Below, piece after piece: positions 23,713 to 32,572 of a stretch of DNA of 64,000 nucleotides. The position numbers were made by a program, and so were the translations under genes. The first letter of the stretch is position 1; the number at the start of each line of letters is the position of its first letter. This stretch comes from JAWXUU01 sp044426045. GTDB lineage: Bacteria; Bacillota; Clostridia; Christensenellales; CAMQZB01. The DNA is taken from assembly GCA_044426045.1 (NCBI GenBank), contig JAWXUX010000002.1:1-64000 (forward strand). The letters are read 5' to 3'. A model generated the notes under the pieces. It was given only the letters and a program-made list of their open reading frames with translations, searched no databases and had not been told where the DNA came from.

Positions 23713-24084
23713 TTATACTTCTGCGACACATTCGATTTCTACTACTGCGTCTTTTGGAAGTTTTCCTACTTCGAAACACGCTCTTGCAGGGAATGGTTCT
23801 GTGAAGTATTGTGCATAAACTTCGTTCATTGGCACAAAATCATTTAGTGATTTCAAAAATACTGTTGTTTTGCAAACTTTGGCTAGGCTTGAACCGCTCG
23901 CTTCCAAGATTGCTTTTATGTTTTCTATTGCTTGCGCTGTGGCTTTTGTGATTTCGGTTTCTAGTTCGCCCGTTTTTGGATTCACTGGAATTTGACCAGA
24001 TACATAGATCATCCCGCCTGCTGTTATTGCTTGCGAATATGGACCGATTGCGTTTGGTGCCTTTGGTGTTGATATTGCTTTCAT
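23713..24084 (-). CDS. ridA: RidA family enamine/imine deaminase
   Basis: A 123-residue protein of standard length. It starts MKAISTPKAPNAIGPYSQAI, the RidA hallmark, includes VSGQIPVNPKTGEL, and has the catalytic Arg in PFPARACFEVGKLP followed by VEIECVA. It hydrolyses reactive 2-aminoacrylate and related imines formed by PLP enzymes in the cytosol. It stands alone with its own terminator. No regulatory site was recognised. Confidence 0.95.
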   Translation of the reverse strand: MKAISTPKAPNAIGPYSQAITAGGMIYVSGQIPVNPKTGELETEITKATAQAIENIKAILEASGSSLAKVCKTTVFLKSLNDFVPMNEVYAQYFTEPFPARACFEVGKLPKDAVVEIECVAEV

Positions 24085-24125
24085 ATTTCCCCCTCGTGTT
24101 TTATATTATTTTATATTATATTATT

Positions 24126-24728
24126 TTATATTATTGCTTTCAGTTTTTCATATATTATTTTCACTAGCACACTGCAAATTGATAGCCTGAGGATATTGAA
24201 TGGCAGTACTGCAAGAAATTGATAGTATGTGAAAAATGTGCTTTCTGTCACGTTTGGATACAGCGGTCTCACCATTAACAGCAAAATTTCAAACTGCCCA
24301 CCAAAGAAGAACTCTACATAAAACGGTATCAATATAAATTGGTTTGCCACCATTGCCATCAGCGTTGCTGAAATTGCACCCACGACTAGCGACAGCACCA
24401 ATTTGTGTTTGCTTGCGGATTTTCTGAAAAGTATTGAGGACGGGATAATATACGCGATTGTTATCATCAAATCTGCCGTTTCGCCCACCATTGCTGTTGA
24501 TGTGAGTGGCATTTTTAACAAAAATCTCGCAATTGTCATGATGAGTCCCGCGGGAATTCCGAACATATAACTGCCAAGAATTATTGGCAAGTCGGAAAAT
24601 TGGATATCCAAGAAACTTGGAAACAAAAATGGTATTGGAAATTTCACAAGCACGTAAAGAATATAGGAAAGTGCTGTCAGAATTGCCATTGTGGCAATAG
24701 TTTTGGTGTTGAATACTGTTTTTTTCAT
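24126..24728 (-). CDS. ribU: Riboflavin ECF transporter S component
   Basis: A 200-residue membrane protein with about six hydrophobic helices. The ATG at 24728 (site AGGAG at 24737-24741) is chosen; an upstream in-frame ATG lies inside the terminator hairpin. The N-terminal TIATMAILTALSYILYVLV and DIQFSDLPIILGSYMFG are typical of RibU. It binds riboflavin or FMN and works with a shared EcfA/A'/T energising module, not encoded here. An FMN riboswitch precedes it, which confirms the substrate class. Confidence 0.92.
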   Translation of the reverse strand: MKKTVFNTKTIATMAILTALSYILYVLVKFPIPFLFPSFLDIQFSDLPIILGSYMFGIPAGLIMTIARFLLKMPLTSTAMVGETADLMITIAYIIPSSILFRKSASKHKLVLSLVVGAISATLMAMVANQFILIPFYVEFFFGGQFEILLLMVRPLYPNVTESTFFTYYQFLAVLPFNILRLSICSVLVKIIYEKLKAII

Positions 24729-24758
24729 AAAAAAAACTCCTAAAATATAAATTTTAGG
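24729..24758 (-). terminator. Riboswitch expression platform: terminator overlapping the Shine-Dalgarno
   Basis: Perfect 8-bp arms (cctaaaat at 24739-24746, attttagg at 24751-24758) with a 4-base loop, followed on the minus strand by AG and eight T. The last bases of the downstream arm form part of AGGAG (24737-24741), the ribosome site of ribU, so the same hairpin could both stop transcription and hide the ribosome site. Confidence 0.85.
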
Positions 24759-24834
24759 GGGTTTCATTGAAATATTAAAATTTGCATTGGCCTCTCCCCT
24801 TTGATTGGGATTGCTTGCTTACAAATTTTATTTT

Positions 24835-24960
24835 TCACTTATTCCATCCAGACTTCTCGCTTTCGCGTTTTCACTGTCGGTCAAGGAATTTCACCTTGTC
24901 AGGGATTGCTCCCTCACGGACTTTAACCGCCGGTGGAGATTTGCACTCCGCCCCTAAGTA
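24835..24960 (-). promoter_or_regulatory. FMN riboswitch (RFN element)
   Basis: On the minus strand it contains the conserved RFN blocks in order: AGGGGCGGAGTGCAAATCTC, CACCGGCGGT, AGTCCGTGA, TGAAATTCCTTGACCGACAG, and AGTCTGGATGGAATAAG. They form the six-stem FMN aptamer. With FMN bound, the terminator before ribU is favoured and uptake is shut off. Confidence 0.95.
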
Positions 24961-24990
24961 ATTATAATTTAACATATTTAACTTGTTTTG

Positions 24991-25746
24991 TCAATAGTTT
25001 TTTGTATATTCACTCGCATATATCAAAATTTGCGTGCGTAGCCATGCGAGTGACTGCGTTGTTACTGTTTCACTGCTTGTCACTTGCGTGAAGGCATCGG
25101 AGACAAGCGCGCCCGTCACGGCGATGTTTTCTTTGGCGGTTTCGCTTTCTGCTAGAAGTTGGGTACGCGTTGTTGTGGTTATCAGCGATTTTTTCACTTC
25201 GTCGAGAAGTGCTGTTGTTTGGGATGTTGAGGAAAAATCCGACATACTCACCATTATATCGTAAACTTTTGCGGATATTTCCGTTGTGGCGGAGATGAAA
25301 AGTTTCTCTTCTTCTTCAAGTTTTGCGGTGTTTATTTCCATGACTGTCACTGTGAGCGAAAGACCTTCTTCTTTCAGCCTTGTTTGGACTTCCCCTGCTG
25401 AAGTTGCATCGTTATAGACAAATGCAATCACTTTATAATCCTCGCCATCAAGCCACACGTTGCCACCGCCACCCACAAGCTTGATTTTATCAGCCTCGGC
25501 GTATGCTTCGGCTTGAGAGTCGAAACTGCCACTTGAAAGAGCGTAGAACACGGTTTTGCTGGTTGAATCGAGGTTTCCGAATGTTATTATAAAAAATAGG
25601 TACAAAACAAAAAAAGCCGAAAGAAAAATTGCGACGTTTTTTAAAAATGCGTGCGTTTTTCTTTTAGCTTTTATATTTTCTGGCAGGGCTTCCCCGCTTT
25701 TCAGTTTTTTTATTTTGACAACTTTTCTTTTATTTATGTTCTTCAT
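24991..25746 (-). CDS. Single-pass membrane protein with SPOR-like domain
   Basis: A 251-residue protein: a basic cytoplasmic N-terminus (KRKVVKIKKLKSGE), one membrane helix (about residues 37-58), then an external region. Residues about 66-135 (VFYALSSGSFDSQAEAYAEADKIK..., VWLDGEDYKVIAFVYND, ...LTVTVME) follow the SPOR-domain pattern that binds denuded peptidoglycan glycans; the rest is a helical tail. The N-terminal layout fits sporulation or division proteins such as SpoIIB. There is no direct evidence of sporulation in the window. Function inferred. Confidence 0.65.
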   Translation of the reverse strand: MKNINKRKVVKIKKLKSGEALPENIKAKRKTHAFLKNVAIFLSAFFVLYLFFIITFGNLDSTSKTVFYALSSGSFDSQAEAYAEADKIKLVGGGGNVWLDGEDYKVIAFVYNDATSAGEVQTRLKEEGLSLTVTVMEINTAKLEEEEKLFISATTEISAKVYDIMVSMSDFSSTSQTTALLDEVKKSLITTTTRTQLLAESETAKENIAVTGALVSDAFTQVTSSETVTTQSLAWLRTQILIYASEYTKNY

Positions 25747-25805
25747 TTTTCACCCGCAATGCCTTTATTACAATATATTTGCGAGTTTAAAAATTATGAT
25801 TATTT

Positions 25806-26384
25806 TTAAAAAGAAAGTTGGTCGAGGGTCATTTCAAATGTTTCAATGAAGTTTTCCATGAAATATTTGACTTCTTCTAGTGAAGAATTTGCCAGTTCCT
25901 CCCCGATAGTTTGTTTTGCTGAGATAAATTCCTTGTTTCCGCTTGAAAGTTCTTCAAGGCACTTGATATAGGCGGAGATTTTGTCAGCACCTTTCATGAT
26001 TTTGTGGGCGTCGGAGTTTTTATCTACCGACAAGATTTTATCATATGTGCAACGCATTTCTTCTGGTAGTTTTTCAATGAGTTTATCGTTCGCTTTTTGT
26101 TCAAGGTCTTTATAAGCCGAGTTGATTTCTTTGTTATAATACTTGATTGGGGTTGGCAAGTCGCCCGTTATAACTTCACTGCATTCGTGAAAAAGCGCCA
26201 CGACTGTGATTTCGTTCGTGTCGTATGATTTTCCAAAATATGTGTTGCCAATCTCGGCGAGGGCGTGGGCAATCACGGCGACTTGTTGTGAATGCTCCAT
26301 AATATTTTCTTTTCTTGTTGAACGCATGAGTGCCCAACGCTCGATATATTTCATTCTGTTCAGATATGCAAAAAAAGTGTTCAT
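25806..26384 (-). CDS. yfbR: YfbR-like 5'-deoxynucleotidase, HE variant
   Basis: A 192-residue HD-superfamily phosphohydrolase, same length as E. coli YfbR. Conserved blocks: RWALMRSTRKENIMEHSQQVA (His of the first metal ligand, shown in part), VITGDLPTPIKYYNKEI and KGADKISAYIKCLEEL (final Asp). The core motif reads LFHECSEV; YfbR has HD at this place (YHDASE). The Asp-to-Glu change keeps a carboxylate but is unusual. The enzyme dephosphorylates deoxyribonucleoside 5'-monophosphates. It stands alone, in front of the SPOR-like gene. Confidence 0.88.
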   Translation of the reverse strand: MNTFFAYLNRMKYIERWALMRSTRKENIMEHSQQVAVIAHALAEIGNTYFGKSYDTNEITVVALFHECSEVITGDLPTPIKYYNKEINSAYKDLEQKANDKLIEKLPEEMRCTYDKILSVDKNSDAHKIMKGADKISAYIKCLEELSSGNKEFISAKQTIGEELANSSLEEVKYFMENFIETFEMTLDQLSF

Positions 26385-26462
26385 TTCTTGTCTCCAATTG
26401 TTTTGATAGATACATTATACATCATTTTCACGCGGTTTTCAATAGTATTTTATATTATATTG

Positions 26463-26500
26463 AAAAAATGCACCAAATCCGAATGGCTTGGTGCATTTTT
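26463..26500 (-). terminator. Terminator after thiT
   Basis: Eleven-base arms aaatgcaccaa (26466-26476) and ttggtgcattt (26488-26498), A run on the left, T run on the right; acts on the minus strand after thiT. Confidence 0.85.
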
Positions 26501-26542
26501 TAGAAATTATATTATGAATTTTCCTCTTTTTTAGATTGAAAA

Positions 26543-27121
26543 TTATTTTTGCTCAGAAAAGAATTCTGGCATTTTTTTGCACAAAATCACAGCGATGATT
26601 GTTGTTATCAACATTTCTGGGAGCATATATGAGCCGTTATAGATAAGGCTGTATGTCCAAACTGAAAGTTCGTTTGCCCATTCATAGTATACTTGGTAGC
26701 TTCCCCAAATCAATGCACCCGATAGGAAACTGCACATAAATCTGATGAAACACACTGCGCAAACTGCAACAGCAACGCCGACAACTTCATTTTTGAAGAA
26801 TTTTTTGAACAATCCTGCAAGTCCGAGGAGTGTGAATGCAAGAACATAGTCTAGCATAACAACGCCGACAAATGCCATCAATGTGTTTGCTGGTGGAGCC
26901 CAAAAGCCAATCATCATTTGCAACATAGCGTTCACAAGTCCTGTGAGCAGTCCCCATTTCACGCCGTGACGGAATGAAACCAAGATGAACGGCAACATTG
27001 AAACAAGAGTCACGCTTCCGCCATATGGCATTTCAAACAATTTGATGTTTGCAAGGATTGTACCAAGTGCGACCATGATGGCACACTCTGCAATTATACG
27101 AGTTTTACTTAATGTTTTCAT
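26543..27121 (-). CDS. thiT: Thiamine ECF transporter S component
   Basis: A 192-residue membrane protein with about six helices. The ATG at 27121 (AGAGGTG upstream) is used; the frame extends further only through the terminator region. The motifs FEMPYGGSVTLVSMLPFILVSFRHGVKWGLLTG (shown here as a description: a PYGGS turn followed by a MLP-x-I-x-x-x-R-x-G-x-K-x-G loop) and the C-terminal YNGSYMLPEMLIT are diagnostic for ThiT/YuaJ. A TPP riboswitch precedes it. It supplies thiamine with a shared ECF module. Confidence 0.93.
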   Translation of the reverse strand: MKTLSKTRIIAECAIMVALGTILANIKLFEMPYGGSVTLVSMLPFILVSFRHGVKWGLLTGLVNAMLQMMIGFWAPPANTLMAFVGVVMLDYVLAFTLLGLAGLFKKFFKNEVVGVAVAVCAVCFIRFMCSFLSGALIWGSYQVYYEWANELSVWTYSLIYNGSYMLPEMLITTIIAVILCKKMPEFFSEQK

Positions 27122-27144
27122 AAAACACCTCTTAAAATTATTCC

Positions 27145-27178
27145 ATAAAAACAAAAATGCGGTTGCAAACGCAACCGC
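27145..27178 (-). terminator. TPP riboswitch terminator
   Basis: Perfect 8-bp arms gcggttgc (27159-27166) and gcaaccgc (27171-27178), followed on the minus strand by ATTTTTGTTTTT. It lies between the aptamer and thiT and is the likely expression platform. Confidence 0.9.
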
Positions 27179-27199
27179 AGAAAGTACCACAATACACTA

Positions 27200-27292
27200 C
27201 ATGGTATTAAAACTTCCTACGCTAGCATTATCTAGGTCAGGTCTAGGGTTTAGTTTTATCAATCTCAGCTTTTGACAGCTCCCCTGTTCTTA
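27200..27292 (-). promoter_or_regulatory. TPP riboswitch (THI element)
   Basis: Minus-strand blocks: ACAGGGGAGCTGT, GCTGAGA, ACCCTAGACCTGA and TAGATAATGCTAGCGTAGGAA, the conserved thi-box order. TPP binding would favour the terminator that follows and shut off thiT. Confidence 0.95.
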
Positions 27293-27375
27293 TGTTGATT
27301 TCATTATATATATTTTGCCGATTATTGTCAAGAAATTTGAATATAATTAACGTACAATGAAGATATTTTTTGATT

Positions 27376-27846
27376 TTACCACATTGTGTATTCAATTTCT
27401 TTTGATAAATCTCCGTTTTTGATTTTAATACATCTTTTCACTTGGTTTTCAAACATATCCCATGCGAGAATGTAAAATCCGAATGTCACGGCGAGAATTT
27501 CTATAACTTGCGGTATTGTCCAAATCATTTCACTTCTTGTGAGCCAGAAAAGTAATCCGACAATCGCACCAAAAAGTGCGTAGACTGCAATTCTGTTCCA
27601 GCCATATTTTTCGTAGTCTTCGAGATAGGCTTCTTTGAAAAATGGTGGGCGAAAAATCACGCCTTTTTTTCTTTTGTAGTAGGCGATGTTGATTTCCACC
27701 ATGAATTTTATCACTACTGCAAAAAATACCATGATAAAAATCGTGTATAAACTTTCGGGAAACTCTACGTCTTTTTTATATAGATAGTCTGTGCACAATA
27801 ATGCTACTGCCAAAAACCTCACAATCGCGTTTAGAATTTTTTTCAT
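27376..27846 (-). CDS. Integral membrane protein, unknown
   Basis: A 156-residue protein with about four hydrophobic helices (residues 8-22, 33-55, 85-105, 115-133) and a basic inside loop (YYKRKKGVIFRPPFFKEAYLEDYEKYG). A strong terminator lies upstream of its gene, separating it from the floA operon. No family recognised. Confidence 0.6.
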   Translation of the reverse strand: MKKILNAIVRFLAVALLCTDYLYKKDVEFPESLYTIFIMVFFAVVIKFMVEINIAYYKRKKGVIFRPPFFKEAYLEDYEKYGWNRIAVYALFGAIVGLLFWLTRSEMIWTIPQVIEILAVTFGFYILAWDMFENQVKRCIKIKNGDLSKEIEYTMW

Positions 27847-27897
27847 TTCTCACCTCGTGATTTTATTATAACATCTCACGACTTTCTTTGCAAGCAA

Positions 27898-27932
27898 AAA
27901 ACGGCAAGCGATTTTTGTTTCGCTTGCCGTTT
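27898..27932. terminator. Terminator after the floA operon, possibly bidirectional
   Basis: Thirteen-base arms aaacggcaagcga (27899-27911) and tcgcttgccgttt (27920-27932) with an eight-base T-rich loop; both flanks carry A or T runs. Confidence 0.88.
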
Positions 27933-27963
27933 GTTTTTGTGGTTTGACAAAATCGTTTTGATT

Positions 27964-28314
27964 TTATCTTTTGCATTTTGGTTTGCCGAGTATTTCGCTC
28001 ATGATAACGGCTTTTCTCATATCCGTGATTGATATATCATTTGCTGAAACAAGCGGTTTTGCCACTTTGATATTTGACATTTCCTCGGCTGTTTGCGAGT
28101 TTTCCCTTGGCAATTTGTTCTGCTTTTTGCCCGTTTTTGCACTGTGCATTTCAAGCGCGGTTCTTTGCTCGCTTATTGGAACATTTTTTGGAGCCGTGCT
28201 AGATTTTGCAAAGGGATCGGATTTACCAGAAGGGGCTTTACCCCTTTTGGCTGGTTGCGGTGGTGGCGACAGTGCGCCAGATAGTTCCGCGAATATTTCC
28301 GAAAGGATTCCCAT
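27964..28314 (-). CDS. Small hydrophilic protein of the nfeD-floA operon
   Basis: A 116-residue protein with an N-terminal amphipathic start (MGILSEIFAELSGAL), a Pro/Lys/Ser-rich disordered middle and a C-terminal helix (ISITDMRKAVIMSEILGKP). It lies 26 bases after floA, the last gene of the leftward operon. The C-terminal 'DMRKAVIMSEILGKPK' looks like a short conserved tail seen at the end of DUF-type small proteins; function unknown. It may be a partner of the membrane-domain proteins encoded next to it. Confidence 0.5.
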   Translation of the reverse strand: MGILSEIFAELSGALSPPPQPAKRGKAPSGKSDPFAKSSTAPKNVPISEQRTALEMHSAKTGKKQNKLPRENSQTAEEMSNIKVAKPLVSANDISITDMRKAVIMSEILGKPKCKR

Positions 28315-28339
28315 TATTGTTCTCCTTTTTTATTCACTC

Positions 28340-29344
28340 TTATTCAGTCTTTGGAGATTCGTCGCCACTAGCGATTGCTGTTCTCATTTCAGTGTCTGAA
28401 TTGATGTTTTTCATGTTATAGTAGTCCATAACGCCAAGATTTCCCGATTTGAGGGCTTCTGCCATTGCAAGTGGAACCATTGATTCCGCTTCGATAACTT
28501 TCGCACGCATTTCTTGTGATTTTGCTTTCATTTCTTGTTCGTTTGCAACTGCCATCGCTCTTCTTTCTTCCGCTTTGGCTTGGGCAATTCTCTTATCAGC
28601 TTCCGCTTGATCCATTTGAAGTTGTGCGCCAACGTTTCTGCCTACGTCGATATCGGCGATATCGATTGAAAGGATTTCATATGCTGTTCCCGCGTCAAGA
28701 CCTTTTGAAAGAACTGTTTTTGAAATCAAATCAGGATTTTCCAAAACTTCTTTGTGAGTCATTGCAGAACCAACTGTTGTAACGATACCTTCGCCAACAC
28801 GGGCGATGATTGTATCTTCGCCAGCACCGCCGACAAGTCTTGCGATATTTGCTCTCACGGTTACTCTCGCTTTTGCACGAAGTTCGATACCGTCTTTTGC
28901 AATCGCTGCAATAACTGGTGTTTCGATAACTTTTGGGTTAACCGACATCTTAACGGCATTCAAAACGTCACGACCTGCAAGGTCGATTGCTTTTGCTGTT
29001 TGAGAGTCAAGCGTGATATTTGCACTGTGTGCTGAAATAAGCGCGTTGATAACATTGAGAACGTTACCACCCGCCATGAAGTGAGTTTCAAGTTCGTCAA
29101 CACTGATATCAAGACCAGCTTTTTTTGCTGAGATATATGATTCAATGATGAGTTTCATATTGATTTTTCTGAGTTTCATACCAATAAGACGTGATAGTTT
29201 GATGTGAGCTCCTGAGATTAGGGCTCTGAACCACGCTGAGATTGGGAGAATTGCTAGAACCAAAATTACTAGTATAAAAAGAATGAATACTAGCACTGCA
29301 ACGGTGAATGCACCTGCAGTTGATGCTAAAATAAGATTTGTCAT
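28340..29344 (-). CDS. floA: Flotillin-like protein FloA
   Basis: A 334-residue protein of normal FloA length. It has an N-terminal hydrophobic hairpin (residues about 6-34, then FRALISGAHIKL), the SPFH domain with VDELETHFMAGGNVLNVINAL, and a C-terminal Ala/Glu coiled coil (QAEADKRIAQAKAEERRAMA). It scaffolds functional membrane microdomains. The order nfeD-floA is conserved in Firmicutes (yqeZ-yqfA). Confidence 0.95.
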   Translation of the reverse strand: MTNLILASTAGAFTVAVLVFILFILVILVLAILPISAWFRALISGAHIKLSRLIGMKLRKINMKLIIESYISAKKAGLDISVDELETHFMAGGNVLNVINALISAHSANITLDSQTAKAIDLAGRDVLNAVKMSVNPKVIETPVIAAIAKDGIELRAKARVTVRANIARLVGGAGEDTIIARVGEGIVTTVGSAMTHKEVLENPDLISKTVLSKGLDAGTAYEILSIDIADIDVGRNVGAQLQMDQAEADKRIAQAKAEERRAMAVANEQEMKAKSQEMRAKVIEAESMVPLAMAEALKSGNLGVMDYYNMKNINSDTEMRTAIASGDESPKTE

Positions 29345-29401
29345 AATTTTCTCCTTTATTTTTTGTTACGCGACAATAAGTAGCGTTTTATTTAAGCCAA
29401 A

Positions 29402-29926
29402 TTAAATGATTTCAACTTGGACTTTTCCGCCTTCGACAAACGATACAACAACTTTTTCGCCTTTTGAAATCATTGCACCGCCATGAGAGATAACTTCGAT
29501 GACCTCACCGTCGATTTTTGCCTTGCCAACTGGGCGAAGGTCTGTGGTTGTTTCACCAGTTTTGCCAACGTAGCCTGAAAAATCAGGTGTGCCTTGTGTT
29601 GAGCCCGTTGGTACTGCTGTTTCTGTTGATACGATTGCAGTTTTTGAGAGTCTGCCTTTTCTTGCTGACCTTCCGATAAGAAGGAACAAAATTGTGAAAA
29701 AAGCACTTGTTGCAACCAATATTATTATTGAAATAAACAGATTTCCGCCCGCGATAATGTGAAGCACAATACCCGCAAAGCATAAAAATCCACCAAGTGA
29801 ACCAAAAATACCAAACCCTGGCAAACACATTTCAATAAGTCCAAATATGATGCCGACTACAATAGCCCCAATCGCGATTGCCATAAGCAAATCGAGTGTT
29901 GACTGTGAAATAGCTAGTAATAACAT
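29402..29926 (-). CDS. NfeD family membrane protein
   Basis: A 174-residue protein of the short NfeD form: three to four hydrophobic helices (about residues 12-33, 42-60, 65-85) followed by a C-terminal OB-fold-like domain (YVGKTGETTTDLRPVGKAKIDG, shown in part, GEKVVVSFVEGGKVQVE), the typical NfeD C-terminus. It lacks the ClpP-like protease domain found in long forms. Encoded directly upstream of floA; the two families are known to work together in membrane microdomains. Confidence 0.88.
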   Translation of the reverse strand: MLLLAISQSTLDLLMAIAIGAIVVGIIFGLIEMCLPGFGIFGSLGGFLCFAGIVLHIIAGGNLFISIIILVATSAFFTILFLLIGRSARKGRLSKTAIVSTETAVPTGSTQGTPDFSGYVGKTGETTTDLRPVGKAKIDGEVIEVISHGGAMISKGEKVVVSFVEGGKVQVEII

Positions 29927-29976
29927 AGTTTTCTCCTTTTTCTTTAGTGTATTGTCATTAATTTTTATTATAACTT

Positions 29977-32571
29977 TTAGTTTTCTTCTTCATCAAGTTC
30001 AAGCAAATTCAAATCGTTTTCATGTTTTTCCATAAGGATTGTCGCTGTTAGCCCCGTTACAACAAATTTGAAGAAGCGTAGCAAATAACTTGCGGCAAGC
30101 ATCATGACAAGCAAGATAAGTGCTGGAACAAGTGTTGGCATTGTCACGCTGAAGAATGATGGGATAGAGAACAGAACCAATGCCCCTGCGACTGAAACCG
30201 AAAGGAACAACACACCACGCATAACGTTTAGCGGTTTGCAAATATCTGCAAGAACGACATAGCCGACAAATGATGTGATGATAACACACATTGAGTCGAT
30301 ATCTGTTGTTGAAAGTTCAAATATTCCCGATGTCCAGTTGAGAACAAGGATATAGAACACTATCACAAGCGCTCCCGGAAGTGCCCGTTTCATGACGTTA
30401 TAAAGGAAGCTACCCTTGATTTTTTCTTCGGATGGTTCAAGTGCCAAGAAGAATGATGGAACGCCCGTCACAAAGAATTCATATATCAATAGTTTTGACG
30501 GTGTGAATGGATACGGAATTGAAAGAAGGATTGTCATGATTGTGAGAAGCACTGACATAATCGTTTTCACAAGGAACAGCGATGCCGACCTTTGGATGTT
30601 GTTGATTACCCTTCTGCCTTCTGATACAACAACTGGCATTGATGAAAAGTTAGAATCCATCAAAACCAAATGGGCTACGTTTCGGACAGCTTCACTGCCT
30701 GACGCCATTGCAATTGAGCAATCTGCTTCTTTCATAGCCAATATATCGTTGACACCGTCACCTGTCATGGCAACAGTGTGTCCCATTTTTTTGAATGTTT
30801 TTATAAGAAGCAATTTTTGTTCAGGTGAAACTCTGCCAAAAACTGTGTATTCATCACAAAGTGTGACTATTTCTTTGCTTGAAAGTCCGTCAAGGCTGAT
30901 GTGTTTTTCAGTTCCATCAACTCCCGCCCTTCTTGCAACTTCTGCAACGGTGATTGGATTATCACCTGAGATTATCTTTACTTTAACACCTTGTTCTTTA
31001 AAATACCTTAAAATTTGAGGTGCATCTTCACGAACTCTGTCTTGAATGACGATAAGTGAAACGGGAATGACATCTGACGGCGTGCCACCAGTGTATTTTT
31101 CTACTGTTTTTGCAAGAAGCAACACGCGGTAGCCTTGCACTGAATAGTTATATACCTTTGAATCTAGCGCTTCGTTTGGTTTTTTTGACACAAACTCAGG
31201 CGCACCGATGAAATATGTTTCATCATTATCAAATGTTACAGCTGAAAGTTTTCTTTCTGAAGAAAATGGATAGATTTTCTTTGTGAAGAACACTTCTTTT
31301 TTTGTATAGTAGTTTTTGAGGGCAACTGCCGTTTGGTTGTTATCGTTTAGTGAATACATCATTGAAGAGATGATTTCATTTGATTTTCTGCCTGTGTCAA
31401 TCAAATCTTCATGCATACAAACAGTCATTGTGCCGTCTGTTATTGTGCCCGTTTTGTCAAGACAAAGCATGTCCACACGAGCTAGCATTTCGATTGCATA
31501 TGATTCTTGAACAAGCGCGTTGTGTGACGCGATTTTCATAGAGCCAAGTGCGAGTGATATTGACGTGAGCAAGAATAGCCCCGCTGGAATCATACCCACG
31601 ATTGAACCCGTTGTTTTTGTTACCGAGTCATACATATTGCCCGTTGTTGAGAAGTTGTTATAAAACATTATCGCGCCGAGCGGAATGATTGCCACACTGA
31701 CTGTTCTTATGATAATGTTTAGCGATGCAAGCAATTCTGACTTTGGTTTTTTATATTTTTTTGCGACTAGCGAAAGTTTTGAGATATAGTTTTCTTCGCC
31801 AACGCAATAAACTTTTGCAAGTGCCTCGCCTGAAACAACATAGCTTCCCGCAAAGATTTTATCGCCAACTTTTTTGATAACCGGAACAGATTCGCCCGTT
31901 AGTAACGCTTCGTTAACTTCGATTTCGCCACTGGCAACAATTGAATCGGATGAAATTTGTTTTCCTGAGTTTAACCTTACGATATCAGAAACAACAAGTT
32001 CGCTCACTGCGATGTTCATTTCTTTACTGTTTCTTATAACTCTCACAACTGGTGCTGTCATGAGTTTTAGTTTATCAAGTTTCTTTTTTGCCCTTATTTC
32101 TTGCACTGTACCAATGATGATATTAAGCAAGATGATAACTAGGAATATCAAATCGGAAAATGATTCAACATAGATAAGCGCAACTGCCATGACGGTGCAA
32201 AGCAAGTTGAAAAATGTTAGAATATTGTCCTTTATGATGTCAAAATATGAACGTGAGTTGATTTTCATCTCCTTGTTCACATGTCCGTCGGCAATTCTTT
32301 GATTTACTTGCTCGTCGGTCAAACCTTCTGAAAGATCTGGGAAATATTCCTCCACATCAAGATATGATGCAGCGAACTCTATTGCGTTTTTTTCAAGAGT
32401 TTTTTCACGCTGTTCTTCATTTTGAGGAAGCGTCTTCACTTCGCCATACTGTGCAAAGAGCGTTTCGTCGATTTCCTCTTCAACTTTGCGTTCAAAAAGC
32501 GACAAAAGCTTGAATTTCCTTTTATCGTCCGATCCATTCAGTTTTGGGTTTTTGTCTTTATTTGTTGACAT
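29977..32571 (-). CDS. P-type cation ATPase, CtpE-like (calcium or similar)
   Basis: An 864-residue transporter. Actuator TGES motif is in LLTGESVPV; the phosphorylation motif is CLDKTGTITDG; the hinge MTGDGVNDILAMKEAD follows. The transmembrane sequence before it (GMIPAGLFLLTSISLALGSMK) has no Cys-Pro pair, ruling out the heavy-metal class; the stretch VQESYAIEMLARVDMLCLDKT resembles the mycobacterial CtpE group, which moves Ca2+. Ion choice is an inference. It is followed by 2 bases to the next gene downstream on the same strand. Confidence 0.88.
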   Translation of the reverse strand: MSTNKDKNPKLNGSDDKRKFKLLSLFERKVEEEIDETLFAQYGEVKTLPQNEEQREKTLEKNAIEFAASYLDVEEYFPDLSEGLTDEQVNQRIADGHVNKEMKINSRSYFDIIKDNILTFFNLLCTVMAVALIYVESFSDLIFLVIILLNIIIGTVQEIRAKKKLDKLKLMTAPVVRVIRNSKEMNIAVSELVVSDIVRLNSGKQISSDSIVASGEIEVNEALLTGESVPVIKKVGDKIFAGSYVVSGEALAKVYCVGEENYISKLSLVAKKYKKPKSELLASLNIIIRTVSVAIIPLGAIMFYNNFSTTGNMYDSVTKTTGSIVGMIPAGLFLLTSISLALGSMKIASHNALVQESYAIEMLARVDMLCLDKTGTITDGTMTVCMHEDLIDTGRKSNEIISSMMYSLNDNNQTAVALKNYYTKKEVFFTKKIYPFSSERKLSAVTFDNDETYFIGAPEFVSKKPNEALDSKVYNYSVQGYRVLLLAKTVEKYTGGTPSDVIPVSLIVIQDRVREDAPQILRYFKEQGVKVKIISGDNPITVAEVARRAGVDGTEKHISLDGLSSKEIVTLCDEYTVFGRVSPEQKLLLIKTFKKMGHTVAMTGDGVNDILAMKEADCSIAMASGSEAVRNVAHLVLMDSNFSSMPVVVSEGRRVINNIQRSASLFLVKTIMSVLLTIMTILLSIPYPFTPSKLLIYEFFVTGVPSFFLALEPSEEKIKGSFLYNVMKRALPGALVIVFYILVLNWTSGIFELSTTDIDSMCVIITSFVGYVVLADICKPLNVMRGVLFLSVSVAGALVLFSIPSFFSVTMPTLVPALILLVMMLAASYLLRFFKFVVTGLTATILMEKHENDLNLLELDEEEN

Positions 32572-32572
32572 A

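Noticed and set aside
26543..27190. Upstream starts of thiT and ribU inside their riboswitch terminators
   Set aside because: The downstream ATG codons have proper ribosome sites, and the extensions translate the terminator stems.
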